Origin: Dendrocalamus latiflorus
Lineage: Eukaryota > Streptophyta > Magnoliopsida > Poales > Poaceae
NCBI GenBank assembly: GCA_017311315.1
Contig: CM029612.1
Span: 22,628,211 to 22,692,210, forward strand
Length of the DNA: 64,000 nt
Direction: 5' to 3'
Shown here: piece after piece, positions 11,371 to 23,260 of the stretch
Layout: the number at the start of each line of letters is the position of its first letter
How positions within the stretch are numbered: the first letter of the stretch is position 1
The notes under the pieces: generated by a model
What the model saw: only the letters and a program-made list of their open reading frames with translations
Database searches by the model: none
What the model was told of the DNA's origin: nothing
Program-made: the position numbers and the translations under genes

Positions 11371-12292
11371 TGAGGCCGGGGTCGAGGTGGACTGACGAGG
11401 ATCACGGCAGTGGCGTGGGAGCCTCTTCCGGGACACGGCACCGTTGCCACCCCTAGCGGCTAAACCTAATAAGCTAGCTCGTCACCATCATGCTTGCCCA
11501 GCGATCGATGTCCCACGTATGACAAGTTCATTTTTTACATGCCTAAACACAGACATTTTCTCCATTAAGTATGCACGGCTGACAGATAATTAGCCACAAA
11601 AACGGTTATGTCCAACTTGAAAAGAATTTAAATTGCCAGCAATTGAGCACCGAGATCATCCTGTGCTCAGCATGATAGAATGTTGTCGTCATGGCATGGC
11701 ATGGAATGGTAATATGGTTGAATATTACTTCTGATTTGTCTGATTCACAAAATCACAGTGGCGCCGCGGGTCAATTGATCCTAGTACGTTTTGCATAAAG
11801 GCCCCAAACTACGATGTTCTAGACCTGTAATTGCCAAATTAATCAGCAGATATATGATCGATGTATGGCTAGTTAGGTCGCCGAAATCGTATCATCCGGT
11901 CCACATACATGATCTGTCACAAATATTGTTACGTTCACATAAATAATTGTGTTCCCTTAATAAAGCAAAGAATGTTTACCAATACATTACCTTTTATCTC
12001 CCCAAAAAATCACCACAAACAACTCAAGAAAAAAAAAAGCGACGAAAAGTAGATGGAAGGAAAGGAGAAAGAAAAGTTGGCAGCTCTTCACCTCACCACC
12101 ACTCCCCGTATGTCCGGTCCTCATCAACCTTTCTCTCTCTCTCTCTCTCTCCTTGCTATCAGTTCATCTCACCAATCCACCCATTTCAACATCTCCATAT
12201 CCCTCTCTCTACAGCTTCCACACCAAACCCTACCTGTCCATCCATCCATTACACCTCTTCTTCTTCCTTCCCTAACTTCCATCGAGCTTTTC
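11371..12292 (+). other. Intergenic DNA and upstream region of the VQ gene
   Basis: No coding signal. The last ~250 bases look like a 5' UTR: pyrimidine-rich, with a (CT)n tract at 12131-12152. A possible TATA-like ataaata lies at 11940-11946. An upstream ATG at 12053 is in frame with the VQ gene, but the extension (about 80 residues) is low-complexity and was not preferred. Confidence 0.4.
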
Positions 12293-13054
12293 ATGGCGTC
12301 CACCACCAGCGACAGCCTCCCCTCCTCCCCCTCCCTCCCCGCCACCGCCGACCAAGAATTATCCTCCCACCACCACCACAGTCTCTTCATCCCCTCTTCC
12401 TCCCCCGCCAGCCTGTACTTAGACTCCCCCTTCCATGGCCTCCTCCCCGCATCCTCCTCCGCCCCCATGTCGACCTCCCATCAGGAGCCGCCGCTCCCTC
12501 CCCCGCCGGCTCCGTCGAAGCCGCCCAAGAAGCGCCCTAGAGCCTCCCGCCGGCCTCCCACCACCGTGCTCAACACCGACACCTCCAACTTCCGCGCCAT
12601 GGTGCAGGAGTTCACCGGCTTCCCGGCGCCTCCATTCGCCGCCGCGCCTCCCCCCGCCGTCCGCCCGCGCCTACCCGGCGGCGCCTCCACCGTCGGCCCG
12701 CCCTTCTTGCTGCGCCCATCTCCCTTCAAGTGCCCGCACAACCCTGTACTTCTGCCCCCCACTTGCGCCACCACCACCCTAGCCAATACCACCACTACTA
12801 GCAGCAATAATATTACCAGTACTAGCACTCTGGTGGACGCGCTCGCGCTGTTCGCGAAGAGCAACGTGATGCCGAGCACTGCTGCTGCTTCTGTGGGCGG
12901 CGGGTCGAGTGCTGATCAGTACGGCCGCGGCATTGGAGGGTTCAACCCGTTTGATGATTTCGAGGTTGCTGCGGAAGGCGAGAAGGCGAACGCCGCCGGC
13001 CATGGCTTTTTCTCCTCCTTGGGAGGCGCCGGAGAAAAGTATGACCAGCACTAG
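12293..13054 (+). CDS. VQ-motif protein (253 aa, single exon)
   Basis: Members of the VQ family are plant-specific nuclear cofactors that bind WRKY transcription factors and modulate defence and growth genes. The diagnostic motif FRAMVQEFTG (FxxxVQxxTG) is at residues 100-109. A basic stretch just before it (KPPKKRPRASRR, about 77-88) could be a nuclear localisation signal. The rest is Ser-, Pro- and Thr-rich and probably disordered, with a His run near residue 25; this is typical of VQ proteins, as is the lack of introns. The start at 12293 was chosen for its good context (tcATGGCG) and because the upstream in-frame extension is low-complexity. The gene is flanked by the Copia/MITE remnant on the left and a hAT element on the right. 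Which family member it is cannot be told from here. Confidence 0.88.
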   Translation: MASTTSDSLPSSPSLPATADQELSSHHHHSLFIPSSSPASLYLDSPFHGLLPASSSAPMSTSHQEPPLPPPPAPSKPPKKRPRASRRPPTTVLNTDTSNFRAMVQEFTGFPAPPFAAAPPPAVRPRLPGGASTVGPPFLLRPSPFKCPHNPVLLPPTCATTTLANTTTTSSNNITSTSTLVDALALFAKSNVMPSTAAASVGGGSSADQYGRGIGGFNPFDDFEVAAEGEKANAAGHGFFSSLGGAGEKYDQH

Positions 13055-14255
13055 AACGTACGTGCGAGTGCGTGTCGTTTGTGTTGTGAGAGATCAAACT
13101 AAGTTTGGAGTTTCTGCTACTTGGCCACTATGGTTCTGATAATCGACTTCGGTCGATCATTGGTTTTATCGGTCGTAGACAAATTGTGAGTTTTTTTTGG
13201 TTTTGCTGTTGTGCATGTACATAAATTTGGGACTTTTTAACTTTTTTTATTTTTCTCATGTTGAATTTTTGGTGCAAATGGAAGGAATGCATGCATTGCC
13301 CTGATCGATGATTTGTGGAATATGTATATTTGTAAAGGGGTGTGACCATTTTGCTCGGTTTCCATCGCTAGCTAGCCAGCAGCTGTCTTTGTCGAGATGA
13401 GATGAAATGATCGAACTCCCTGTTTTCCCTTCCTTCCGGTTTTGGATGTAAGCGGCCGTACTGTGAAAGATATGGTTGCTTTTTGATGTGTCTTTGCTAT
13501 TTGGATCTCAAGGTTAATTAGCTTAACTCATGTATAAACTGTTCTTGCAAGTGAGGTGCTAATAATGAGTTATTTCTCTTCTTTGGTAAATGATAGTTGT
13601 GCATCAATATGTATGCATGCTTGATCTTACCTGTGTTTAAGTTGTTAATTGAAATTTTTAGTCTGTGTGCCTTATCTTGTTAATTTTAGAAATGCAATGT
13701 CTGTTGATGGAGTAGTTTTCTTTTTAGAAAATATTGATGGAGGAGTTCACAAATAATATCAACAAGTGAAAAATATATGTAAATATTTTAGACAAACATA
13801 TATTAATATCTTATTCTTATCCAATTAATGGCACACATGGTTGATCTAGTATGCAGAGAGCCAATTATTAAAACATTAACACCAGCTCATTTCGTAGTTG
13901 GACCGAAAATTTTCTTGATAATTAAGTTGGTGAATTTGTTTCCCGCTAGCTTTTATAGATTTAGTTTCTTTGATCCTAGATCAAGTGTATAGGTATCACA
14001 ATATTTTTTGAGAGAGTATAGGTATCACAGTGGATCAGTGAAAGTTGTTCCATGCATGCATGCTACAATTATTATTATTCTTCAGCCTCGAGAAAAAAAA
14101 TTATCACTTATCTATTTCCAGGATAATTACAAGCTAATAGTATTTCGCACGAATTCCATTTGTATAAAACTCCTGCCTGGTTTTCATTAACTTAGGCACC
14201 AATCTGTTTTGTTACTTCAACGCTACACAAATCAACATTCATTCCTGAGCTGCTA
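13055..14255 (+). other. 3' flank of the VQ gene and intergenic DNA
   Basis: The first few hundred bases are T-rich and probably hold the 3' UTR. Beyond about 13450 the DNA is AT-rich, with no coding or repeat structure I can support. Confidence 0.4.
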
Positions 14256-14263
14256 ACTAGGAG

Positions 14264-15362
14264 TAAGGATGTAAATAAAGGTCGAGACTCGTAAGTTGCT
14301 CGAGCTTAGCTCGTTCTAAGCTTGATTCGAGTTTGGCTCGAGTTCCAAACGAGCCAAACTCGAGCTTGATCTTGAGCTCGTAAGATTCAACGAGCCGAGC
14401 TCGAATAGCTCACAAACCTCGAGTTTTTTACAGCCCACGGCCCCCAACTCGGTGACTCCCCCATTTGCCCAAGTCTTCTCTCCCCCCCCCCTATCTCTTC
14501 TTTTCTTCTTCCTTTCCTATTTCACTTCTTCCTTCTCTCGTTCTTCAATTCACCAGCCAAAATGCCGAATCCCCAGTCCCCACTTCTTGCTGGTGCCGGC
14601 CCCCTCGCCTGCTCAGCTCAACCACTGGCCTTCCGACACTGCCCACTCGGTGCCCCTGCACGGCTTCATCTTGGCCACTGCCCAACTCCTCCGGGTACCT
14701 CTCCTCTACGTCGCCCCTACTCTACGTGTCGCCTCGGCCACCCCTATGTCGCCTCCAACTCCAGCTCACCCGCCGCGCTTCCCATCCTCCGGTGCGTCGC
14801 CCTGGTTCGGGCGCGCCCGGCTCGGGCACGACACCCCTGGCTCGGCTTCCCCTTCGACTCCCCTTACCTAGATCTGGCTAGATCCATGGCTGGCCCACCC
14901 CTTGCAAGCTACAGCTCGGCCACAGCTCCTCTGGGCTCCAGCTACGGCTTCCCTATGCCACCCTTCGGCAGTTTAGCCCAACCCCAAGATGCCGCCCATC
15001 TAGCCTGGCTTCAGTCTGCTAGCCTCCCTCGCACCTCTGATCAGCTTAGCCTTCTGGCGCCGCCTCCTCCCGCTACTGCCCCAGGTCCCCCAACCGCCAG
15101 GACCAACCCTCGGTACTCCCTCTCCTCTCTACTCCTTTCCTCCTCTACTACCCTCCTTTACTCCTTATGTTCTGTCCCCCTGTGATGGCAACTATGGGAT
15201 GGTTGTTTTGTGTAACCAAGGCTACACGAGTTGAGTTCGAACAAACTCAAGTTTTGTTCGAACCGAACTCAAGCCTAGCTTAAAACTCAATGTTAATCTC
15301 AAGTTTGCTCGAGTTTGGCTTGAGCTTCTATCAAACTCGAATTTGACTCGTTTACCGTCCTA
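14264..15362. mobile_element. Non-autonomous hAT element (1,099 bp) with 8-bp TSD
   Basis: Flanked by actaggag (14256-14263) and actgggag (15363-15370), an 8-bp target duplication with one mismatch. The tips TAAGGATGTAAA and, inverted, TAGGACGGTAAA match approximately. Both subterminal regions (14270-14440 and 15215-15350) consist of repeated CTCGAG/GCTCGAG-type words in opposite orientation. The centre (14440-15190) is CT- and GC-rich and holds an open frame of about 207 codons with no recognisable domain; it may be captured host sequence. No transposase is present. Confidence 0.75.
14562..15185 (+). other. Pro/Ser-rich open frame inside the hAT element, probably not a gene
   Basis: Up to 207 codons, starting MPNPQSPLLAGAG. 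Composition is dominated by Pro, Ser, Ala and Leu from CT/GC-rich DNA; overlapping frames are also open. No domain recognised. Could be a captured exon, or chance. Confidence 0.2.
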
Positions 15363-15370
15363 ACTGGGAG

Positions 15371-15475
15371 TAGCTGATATATACTACCCAGCGCTAGCTA
15401 TCCATTCTTTCTTTTTCTTTTTTTTGCACTTGCATGGACCGTGTGTCTACTATTGATGCAACGATACCAATAATT

Positions 15476-15508
<33 letters not shown>

Positions 15509-17105
15509 GAGAGTGCCCCGGACTCCGGATCAACTTAACAAATTTCCTTCAAAGGGCAAGTATATCACGGTCAAAAATTCTCTCTGAAAGTACTGGGATG
15601 AGAGACAGCCATTTAATCATCGATGATATACTTTGTACTTGAAAGATCTTAAATATTAACATACTGTTTGCCAATTGAAATATTTGCTACTGCGTACTTG
15701 TGCCATCAAGTGTGCATACGTATTTATTTAAGAGTTGATGTACACATACATAGTACTAGCCTTTTCTTCTTTCTTCTTTCTTCTTTCTTTTTGATATATC
15801 ATATACGTACATAATACTACTAGAAATCAAAAGGTTTATGTAAGACAAAGGTATCAAAATGATTCTATTTCTTTTATATGTTAGAGAGAGAGGTATAAAA
15901 ATGATTGTGATACCTATTTTGAACTTTCAACACGATCTTTAGTTTCATATTTTATAAAGCTTCTCAGATAGTACAGTCCCTGCGTACGTTGCAACGATCC
16001 AAATGGATGAAATGATCTCTGTACTCTGAAATGATGAAACTGTTGTTTTCTTCAGAACAATTGGAGAGCACAAGGGGTAAGTGGATGATTTGCCCCCATT
16101 TTTTACATAGAAAATGCATATATCATATCTGTATGAGCAATTCATATATGCATGCATGTCTGGTAAAAACGAATATTAATGCACGGCAAATTGGTGTTAT
16201 AAAAGCATGTCTGCACACACGCCTGCAATTTCCCAAAGCTAAATCAAGATCATTACATAGCTTTGCTTGAAACATTTATTTGCTTAACTGTCATTTGAAC
16301 TTGCATCCAATATTGAATTATCTTTTAGGGAATATTGACTTAATTTAGAACAGACTGAGTACACCGGGCAATACCTCGGACGTTTAAGACCACATTTTTG
16401 TAGTAGGCTATAATTTTGGGTCCGTGCTATGGTGTAATATTGGTTTGAATGCGTCTAAAAATATTGGCTTAAATGATTTTGAAAAAGAGCTAAATTGTAT
16501 TTCTCAAATTTCTAAGAAGAAGAAGAAGAAGAAGCAGCAGCAGCAGCAGCTACAAAGAGGCCTGCCATATTGATATCATTGGAGCAACCACAGGCAAACT
16601 TTGCAATAAAATTATTTAGAGATAAATCGTGATCTCTATGAACATAGTATAATTAACCATAGAAGTCTAAGTAAGCAGGGTTTTAGCTGCTTCTTTTTTG
16701 ACAGCACAATTTTTTTTTCTTCGGTGCCTGCATATGTCATTGTTTATCTCCTCTCTTAATTGATCGATGTGTATGAGTAACAATACATTTACTTTTTATT
16801 GCTTAGCTCTAATTAATCAGCCAGCTTTTCCAGAGTTATCATACACGCATATTGTGATGGAACTGTAAGTCTGGAAAGTTGTCATCTATATATACCAAAG
16901 ATACGCATGATTACATCATCTATCATTGTTTGGCATACACAGTTGTCTGCTATGGTCTTCCCTACATGATCTACTCCAAAAGGGAAAAGAACCACCAAAA
17001 TGCTGGACTTTTGACGTCTGGTGGAACTTAATTAAATAGCTGAATTTCACCTACCACAGAAGGATCGATGTTACAAGCTTTTCACACCAAATCAGATTAT
17101 GTAGG
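15371..17105. other. Intergenic AT-rich DNA with microsatellites
   Basis: No gene found. Contains (CT)n at about 15476-15506, a TTTCTTC-type tract at about 15764-15790, and a run of AAG followed by CAG triplets at 16514-16550. Confidence 0.5.
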
Positions 17106-17115
17106 ATGCCGAAAT

Positions 17116-17665
<550 letters not shown>

Positions 17666-17679
17666 CTGTATATAAACAT

Positions 17680-18585
17680 ATAAATATATATAATTAAGCT
17701 ACAACATATATCATGCTATATATGTTAAAAGAAGAGTTTTACAAGTACACATGCCATGCATCCTAGCGGGGACAGGAAATTGTATATGAAAAGAACTCCA
17801 ACCAAAGACACAAACTATAATTCAAAGCAATTACCGAGGTAGGATGATCAATATACGTATGAAACTATGTGTGACCATGCAAGAGATCCTCCTAACCTCA
17901 CTTAAAACCTATCTTTTCCTTTTACTGAAGCGCATCAGTAAACAGCCGTAGCTAATCAACTCGAAGTTCAGGTACTATCCGTGAGAGATCGAGGGATAGC
18001 AGTGACACAAACCCTAATGTCAGAGAGAGGGGTATATAACGCAGTAGCGCCCATGGTTTACAAGTTGGTAAGGTTGCAGATCCAACAACCAGAGAGACGC
18101 ATGTCAGGCGGGACAATGAGATCGGAAAGCAGCGCACATAAAAACCCTTTAGAAAGGCAGGCGCCTTTCTCCACAAGTAACTAAGGACTCTCTTTCCGGA
18201 CTCTTTTTTCCTACTTATGTCTTTACTCAATAAAATAAATAAGACAATTTCTCTGCTGTTATTCTAAAATAGTTTATGAAAATAGCTTTTTTAAAACAGC
18301 TTATCAATTTATTAATATTTAATTTATTCACTTATAATAAAATTAAAAGCTATCGGAGATGATCATAAATCATAGGTAAAGAAATACTCTTGTTTCTATC
18401 TCTCTCCCTCGTCCTGCTAGTGGAGGGACAAATCGATTGCAGAGAGCAGCGAGAGGGGTTTGCTGGACGCACACCACCCCATCTTACCCCCCCCCCCCCC
18501 CCCTCTCTCTAGTCGTGTTTGTGTGATGATGGCCTACTCCTGACTCCTGAAGAGCCCTGAAGCCCCCACTACACTAGGCTGCTAA
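17680..18585. other. Intergenic DNA; includes a 17-base C run
   Basis: No gene supported. A poly-C tract lies at 18487-18503. A short open frame near 18000 has no recognisable features. Confidence 0.4.
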
Positions 18586-19399
18586 CAGCATCTTTGAATT
18601 TTTTGTATAAATAAATCGTATTTTATTTAAAATAACAGTTTTATATCTGTACGAATATTTTTTTTACAGAAATGAGCTCCAATCGTCTAACCATTGGGCG
18701 ACTAGAATCTATCGCCTAACAGCTGCGTGATACGCAAGTTGTCTGTGGACCGTTGGACGACAGGTTCTAGTTGCCCAATGTCTCGACGACTGCAGCCTGT
18801 CACACAATGGCTGGACGACTACAATTGCAGTCGCTCTGCTGTGCAGTGACTGCAAACAAGCCATTCCTACAGGTAGTGTGGGTTAATCTATTTGTGATTT
18901 TCCTCGATTATAAATGGTAGATAATCTGTTGGATTCACAATAAGAGTTTGCGATCGTGGTATATTGTTGTAGTGCAAGAAATTTCGTGGAATTTTTTTAA
19001 GAATGATTAAAATAACAACGATCGGTAAATACGAAGATAAGTGATATTGCGATGTAACCGGGAATTCATACACGGAGGAAAACTGGTTTGTTACTGTTGT
19101 TGAATGACTTGCTACGGAAATAATTGAATGTAAAAAGAAGAGGAAATATGCTTGTCTAAATTAAAATAGACTTCATAGTACAATTGAGAGTAATATGGCG
19201 CGTAGGGTTTGATTACATGCATAACAAAGAGCATCATGTATGACGCAACAAACCGAAATGCTCCTACGATACATATGCGCCTTTTTGGAATGGAACTAAA
19301 TTCGATCTTCGGGGGAGTAGTTAGTGCGGGACGGTCCGACCTACTGTGTGGACCGAGGCCATTTTCGCTCCCTTACGAGCTCGGCGGTCTCTTTTGCCT

Positions 19400-20074
19400 T
19401 GGCCGCCATTTCCCTCTTTTTCTTGCACTCCCTCTCGCGAGCCTCGCGCTCCCACCGTGTGCATGCCTCAAGATGAACTTTCATCTTCTGATGTATATGC
19501 TCGGTTTGATCGTCCTTGCGGCGCTTCTCCTCTTGAATCTTGCAGGACTTTTTGATGTTCCACCCCTTGAAGTCGAGAGCCCATTGGTTTTTTGGGTGGA
19601 TCTCAAGATCGATCCAATTGTTGTAGCCACATAGGGGTTCCAGGAACTATGGGTACACTAGAGAGATTGTTAGTGCATATTTTAAAGGAGAAAAGGTAGG
19701 GAGAACACAGTGTAACTGGACCTTACTGGCTGCCGATAGCTGGTGGTGTCCCGACGGCAGTCGGAATAGTCATTGGAGTAGTTTACGTAACTCTAGTAAT
19801 GCATACCCAAGCTGAGGCGGTGCTTAGATTTGAAGAACTTGTACGGGTTCCGGCACCAACATAGGGGCAACATCTCCCCCTCGGGCGAGTGTTGCGGCGA
19901 ACGATTGGTAGAAACGTTCGGGATAGGGTTGTTGCTACGAGTGACATTATTGCAGGGAGCTGACCTCGCAGCACGCTTGGCTTGTTTAGCCTGGGCCACA
20001 GCAGCCCTTGCTTTTTCATCATAGGCGGCAGTAGACCTTGCTAGTTCGTGAGTTTCTTCCCATTGCTTCATCAT
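19400..20074 (-). pseudogene. Decayed GRF-type zinc-finger gene(s) in MULE copy 1
   Basis: Read on the minus strand, one piece (20074 to about 19795) has an Ala/Gln/Lys-rich helical stretch and then LCWCRNPYKFFKSKHRL, resembling the first half of a GRF zinc finger. A second piece (about 19630-19400) begins NNWIDLEIHPKNQW and continues as a Glu/Lys/Arg-rich coiled coil, resembling the second half plus tail. An intron probably separates them. The Cys set is incomplete and stops interrupt, so I call it a pseudogene. GRF fingers bind nucleic acid. The first helical piece may be the tail of another, mostly deleted GRF gene. Confidence 0.5.
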
Positions 20075-20130
20075 CTTGTCCCATTACTTCTTCTGCCTCT
20101 TGTCCATCTAATGTCCGTGAGAGACCGGTT

Positions 20131-20337
20131 CTAAAGCTCTTGTATGACGACGTTGTACACCTTAGTGTCCAAGGAAAAATTACGGGTGAGCCAATGCATC
20201 ACATCTACGCTTTGAGCATTCTCGCTGTCTGGGTATACCAGAGTGGCTTGCACAAAACCACTCATGTCAATACTGTTCGGACCTTCACAAATGGTGCGAA
20301 CACCGTAATGCACTTTTAATGTCGTAGGTATCGGCAT
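20131..20337 (-). pseudogene. MULE transposase N-terminal fragment, copy 1
   Basis: About 69 residues starting MPIPTTLKVHYGV, clearly homologous to the start of the transposase in copy 2 (25374 downwards): shared pattern YGV...I.EGP...D...F..ATLV.PD.ENA and WLT..FSLD. The frame stops at a TAG where copy 2 has a Trp codon, followed by what looks like a deletion joining the transposase to GRF-gene sequence near 20100. The catalytic domain is absent, so it cannot be active. Confidence 0.7.
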
Positions 20338-20689
20338 TACTGATGTCTGTTTGCATAGATTTTCAATTTTACAACTAGTCAAATCACATCACACATTACA
20401 AAAAGTACTGATGTACTGTAATTTACATTTCAACGACCGTTTACCTATCATAACCAACTACACTACCCTTATAGCATTAACTCCCTATCGGCATACCACG
20501 CATCGACGCCGCTCTTATCTTGCTACTCGAGTTTTCTCGTACTATAAATAATTCTTAATGGGTTTTCAACAATTTACATGACATATCGATTTAAATGCCA
20601 CTATATCAGTTATAACGGTACACATGATTTTTCAATGTACTAATGGCATTGCATTCATTCTAATTAATCATAAATGTTATGTATTATTG

Positions 20690-20980
20690 TTTTCTACAAA
20701 GCAACTTATTAAAGTTTTACAAAAATATTGACTGAATTTTGAATAACTACAAATTTCTATGGAGACTTAATTTCTACATAACATTTACTAAATTTTCTAC
20801 AACTAAAATTTTGTACGCATGCTAATTTGCTAAGGATGCTAATTTTTTACAGCTATGTTCACTAAATTTTCTAAAATTACAGGTTACTACAGCTGCTAAT
20901 TTTCTATAACTATATTGACTAGATTTTTTATACCGAAGTTGTACTATTCTTTTCTACATTTACAATTTTCGACGGATACT
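20690..20980. repeat. AT-rich short tandem motif region in MULE copy 1
   Basis: Words such as actaaattttcta and gctaatttt recur irregularly. It parallels the AT-rich repeats in copy 3 (27400-27840), in opposite orientation. Confidence 0.4.
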
Positions 20981-21519
20981 AACACTAAATAAACTATCTA
21001 CTTCATATACAAAAAATGAACTGCAACATATAAAAATATTTACCTCACAAAAATCGTAAAACCTCTCCTTCTTCCTCTTCCTCTTCCTCTCCCTCTCCTC
21101 TCCTCTTCTTTCTTTCCCCTCTGTTCGTTCACCACACGCTCGAGCGCCCACTCGACCGCGCGGTCCTTTTATATGCGTTTCTAGTCGCCCAACCCTTTGG
21201 CGACTGGAACTGCAGTTGCCGAACTGATGGGCGACTGCAATTATTTCGCCCAACGACCAACGGTTTGCTTGTGTGTCGCGTGGCCGTTGGGTGATAGGTT
21301 CCAGTCGCCCGATGGTTTGGCAACGCGCAGATATATTTATATTATTTCGAATAAAATATAGATTATTTGTAAAAAAATTCCAGCATCTTTTGCCTCTCAT
21401 CTCACATGTGCATTCTCCGTAGATAGAAATGATGAATTTTTTGTACGGATAATCCGTTTTTTATTCGAAAATACATAAATATACCCGCGACAACATTTTT
21501 TACAAAAATAATCTCCAGT

Positions 21520-21690
21520 CGCCACCCCATTGGGCGACTGCTGCCTTTCGCCCAACCGGGAGGCGACATTTAGGGAATCTGTGTACCGTTGGGCGACTTC
21601 TTCAATCGCTTTACGGTTGAGCGACTGCAATTGCAGTCGCCCAACGGTTGAGCGACTGCAATTGCAGTCGCCCAATGGATGGGCGACTTT
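21520..21690. repeat. Left terminal palindromic modules of MULE copy 2
   Basis: Four to five modules built on agtcgcccaacgg and its complement follow one another, some joined by the palindrome tgcaattgca. The mirror array is at 25660-25830. They could bind transposase or form hairpins; unproven. Confidence 0.75.
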
Positions 21691-22149
21691 ACTCAGTCCC
21701 CGTGAATTTTTAGAGTTTTATCAATTTTGTAGTTTTAAACTGGAAAAAAATATGGTATAGTTGTAATAAAAGTTTATGTTTATTGTATGTTGTAGGTGCA
21801 TTTAAAATTTTGAGGAATTTTTTTTAAGTACAATTGACTGTAGAACGTTTGATATATACATTGGTATGTTTTAAGGGTTTGCAATCCGCGTGAATTTTGT
21901 ATGTTTTGTCAATTTTGTAGTTATAAACTGCGTAAAAATCAGATAAATTTGTAATAGAAGTTTATGTTCAATGTAAGTTGTAGATGCAAAAAAAATTTTG
22001 GTAAATTTTATTAGGCACGATTGACCGTAGAACGGTTGATACATAAAGTGGTAAGTGATGTGACCAGTGGCATGTGTGGAACTCTGTAGTTGTAATGTTC
22101 AGAACTCCACCGCTAGTCGTAACATGCCTTAGGAAATATTACATTTTGT

Positions 22150-22756
22150 CTACTGGGTGTAGCGTGGTTGTTTGCCCTTTTTGTCGCGCCCTGAAGATGG
22201 CTCCGCTGCATCCTTCTTCCTGTCACTCTTGGTCTTGAGAGCTGCCTCACGAGCTTGAAGCTCTTCCTCCTGACGCTTGATGGCTGCTTCACGCAGACCT
22301 AACTTCTCCCGCCTCCTTTGCAGCTCATCCTCCTTGCCCTTAAGACGGATTTGGTCCACCCTCACGCGACGCTCTTGCTCATGCCGCATTTGTCGTTCCA
22401 CCTCGCGAGCCTGATCCATCTTGACAAGGTATTGTCCTTTGTTTTCCACCTCGCGAGGGTTCCGTGGCCATGCCGGCGGCACCCGATCCACCCATTCGAT
22501 GAACTTGCAAGGCTATGTGTGTCGTGGTAGATGTCATGGATAAAGTTGAAGAACGATAACGAGAAACAAAGGATTTAGTTGTCGTCGTTACCACGAAGTC
22601 GTCATCCAGGTCTGGACATTTGAAGTACCTACGGCCGTAATTGGCTCGTGGTAGTGGATCCGTCCAGACGCACAGCATCATCCTAAAACCGCAATGGCAC
22701 TTCGGACGCTCATGCCACTCCGGCACTCGAAAAGGGTCGGACCTCCAGGAAGACAT
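22150..22756 (-). CDS. GRF zinc-finger protein A in MULE copy 2 (175 aa, two exons)
   Basis: Exons on the minus strand: 22756-22592 and 22512-22150, joined in phase 0; the 79-base intron starts gtaacg and ends atag. The protein starts MSSWRSDPFRVPEWHERP. Residues 18-62 form a GRF-type finger: KCHCG, NYGRRYFKCP and, across the splice, CKFIEWVD. The C-terminal ~100 residues are rich in Glu, Lys, Arg and Gln and should form a coiled coil (REVERQMRHEQERRV). GRF fingers bind single-stranded nucleic acid in known proteins; genes of this layout are common inside grass MULEs. No stop or frameshift is seen. It is divergently arranged with GRF gene B, sharing a 500-base intergenic region that contains a tandem repeat. 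Function in the element is unknown. Confidence 0.7.
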
Positions 22757-22934
22757 TGTTGTGTAGTAGTATTGTGATGGCTTGAGGAGGAGTTGTGTTG
22801 TGGTATGTAATACATGTGATGCCTTTATGTAGGCAGGTGAACTGGTGCAGTGGGCATAGTCCATGGAGAGTACATATGAATCTTTTCGCTTTTTCAGGCT
22901 TTTCAGATGCCAGTGTAGCAATAAATGTCCCTCC

Positions 22935-23185
22935 GTAGGCTTTTCAGATGCCAGTTTATGTAGGCTAGGCTTTTCAGAGGCCAGTCTATGTAGGCTAGGC
23001 TTTTCAGAGGCCAGTCTATGTAGGCTAGGCTTTTCAGAGGCCAGTCTATGTAGGCTAGGCTTTTCAGAGGCCAGTCTATGTAGGCTAGGCTTTTCAGAGG
23101 CCAGTCTATGTAGGCTTTTCAGAGGCCAGTCTATGTAGGCTTTTCAGAGGCCAGTGTAGCAATAAATGTCCCTCCGTGTTGCTAT
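22935..23185. repeat. 30-bp tandem repeat between the divergent GRF genes
   Basis: The motif aggcttttcagaggccagt recurs about nine times with a 30-base period (five to six copies), then a 25-base period (two copies). Both flanks end with the same block ccagtgtagcaataaatgtc (about 22912 and 23151). An open frame across it only reflects the period being a multiple of three. It lies where a bidirectional promoter would be expected. Confidence 0.9.
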
Positions 23186-23260
23186 AAGTAGCACGGTTGG
23201 GGTCCCATGACATTGTAAATCGAACAAAGAAGAACCATCTCTTTCGTGGTGAAATATACC

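Larger units (their letters stand above)
18596..21380. mobile_element. MULE copy 1 (2,785 bp), 10-bp TSD cagcatcttt
   Basis: Flanked by perfect 10-bp direct repeats (18586-18595 and 21381-21390). Termini GAATTTTTTGTA (left) and, inverted, GAATTTTTTTAC (right) continue into imperfect inverted repeats of more than 100 bases that include modules of the type gtcgccc...gggcgac. It carries decayed minus-strand remnants of a MULE transposase and one or two GRF zinc-finger genes. Its right TSD ends only 33 bases before the TSD of copy 2. Confidence 0.88.

Noticed and set aside
12053..12292. N-terminal extension of the VQ protein from the ATG at 12053
   Set aside because: The extension comes from the pyrimidine-rich leader, is low-complexity and unlike VQ proteins; the ATG at 12293 has better context.
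22863..23138. Repeat protein-like frame GFSEASLCRL
   Set aside because: Product of the 30-bp tandem repeat between the GRF genes; the period is a multiple of three.
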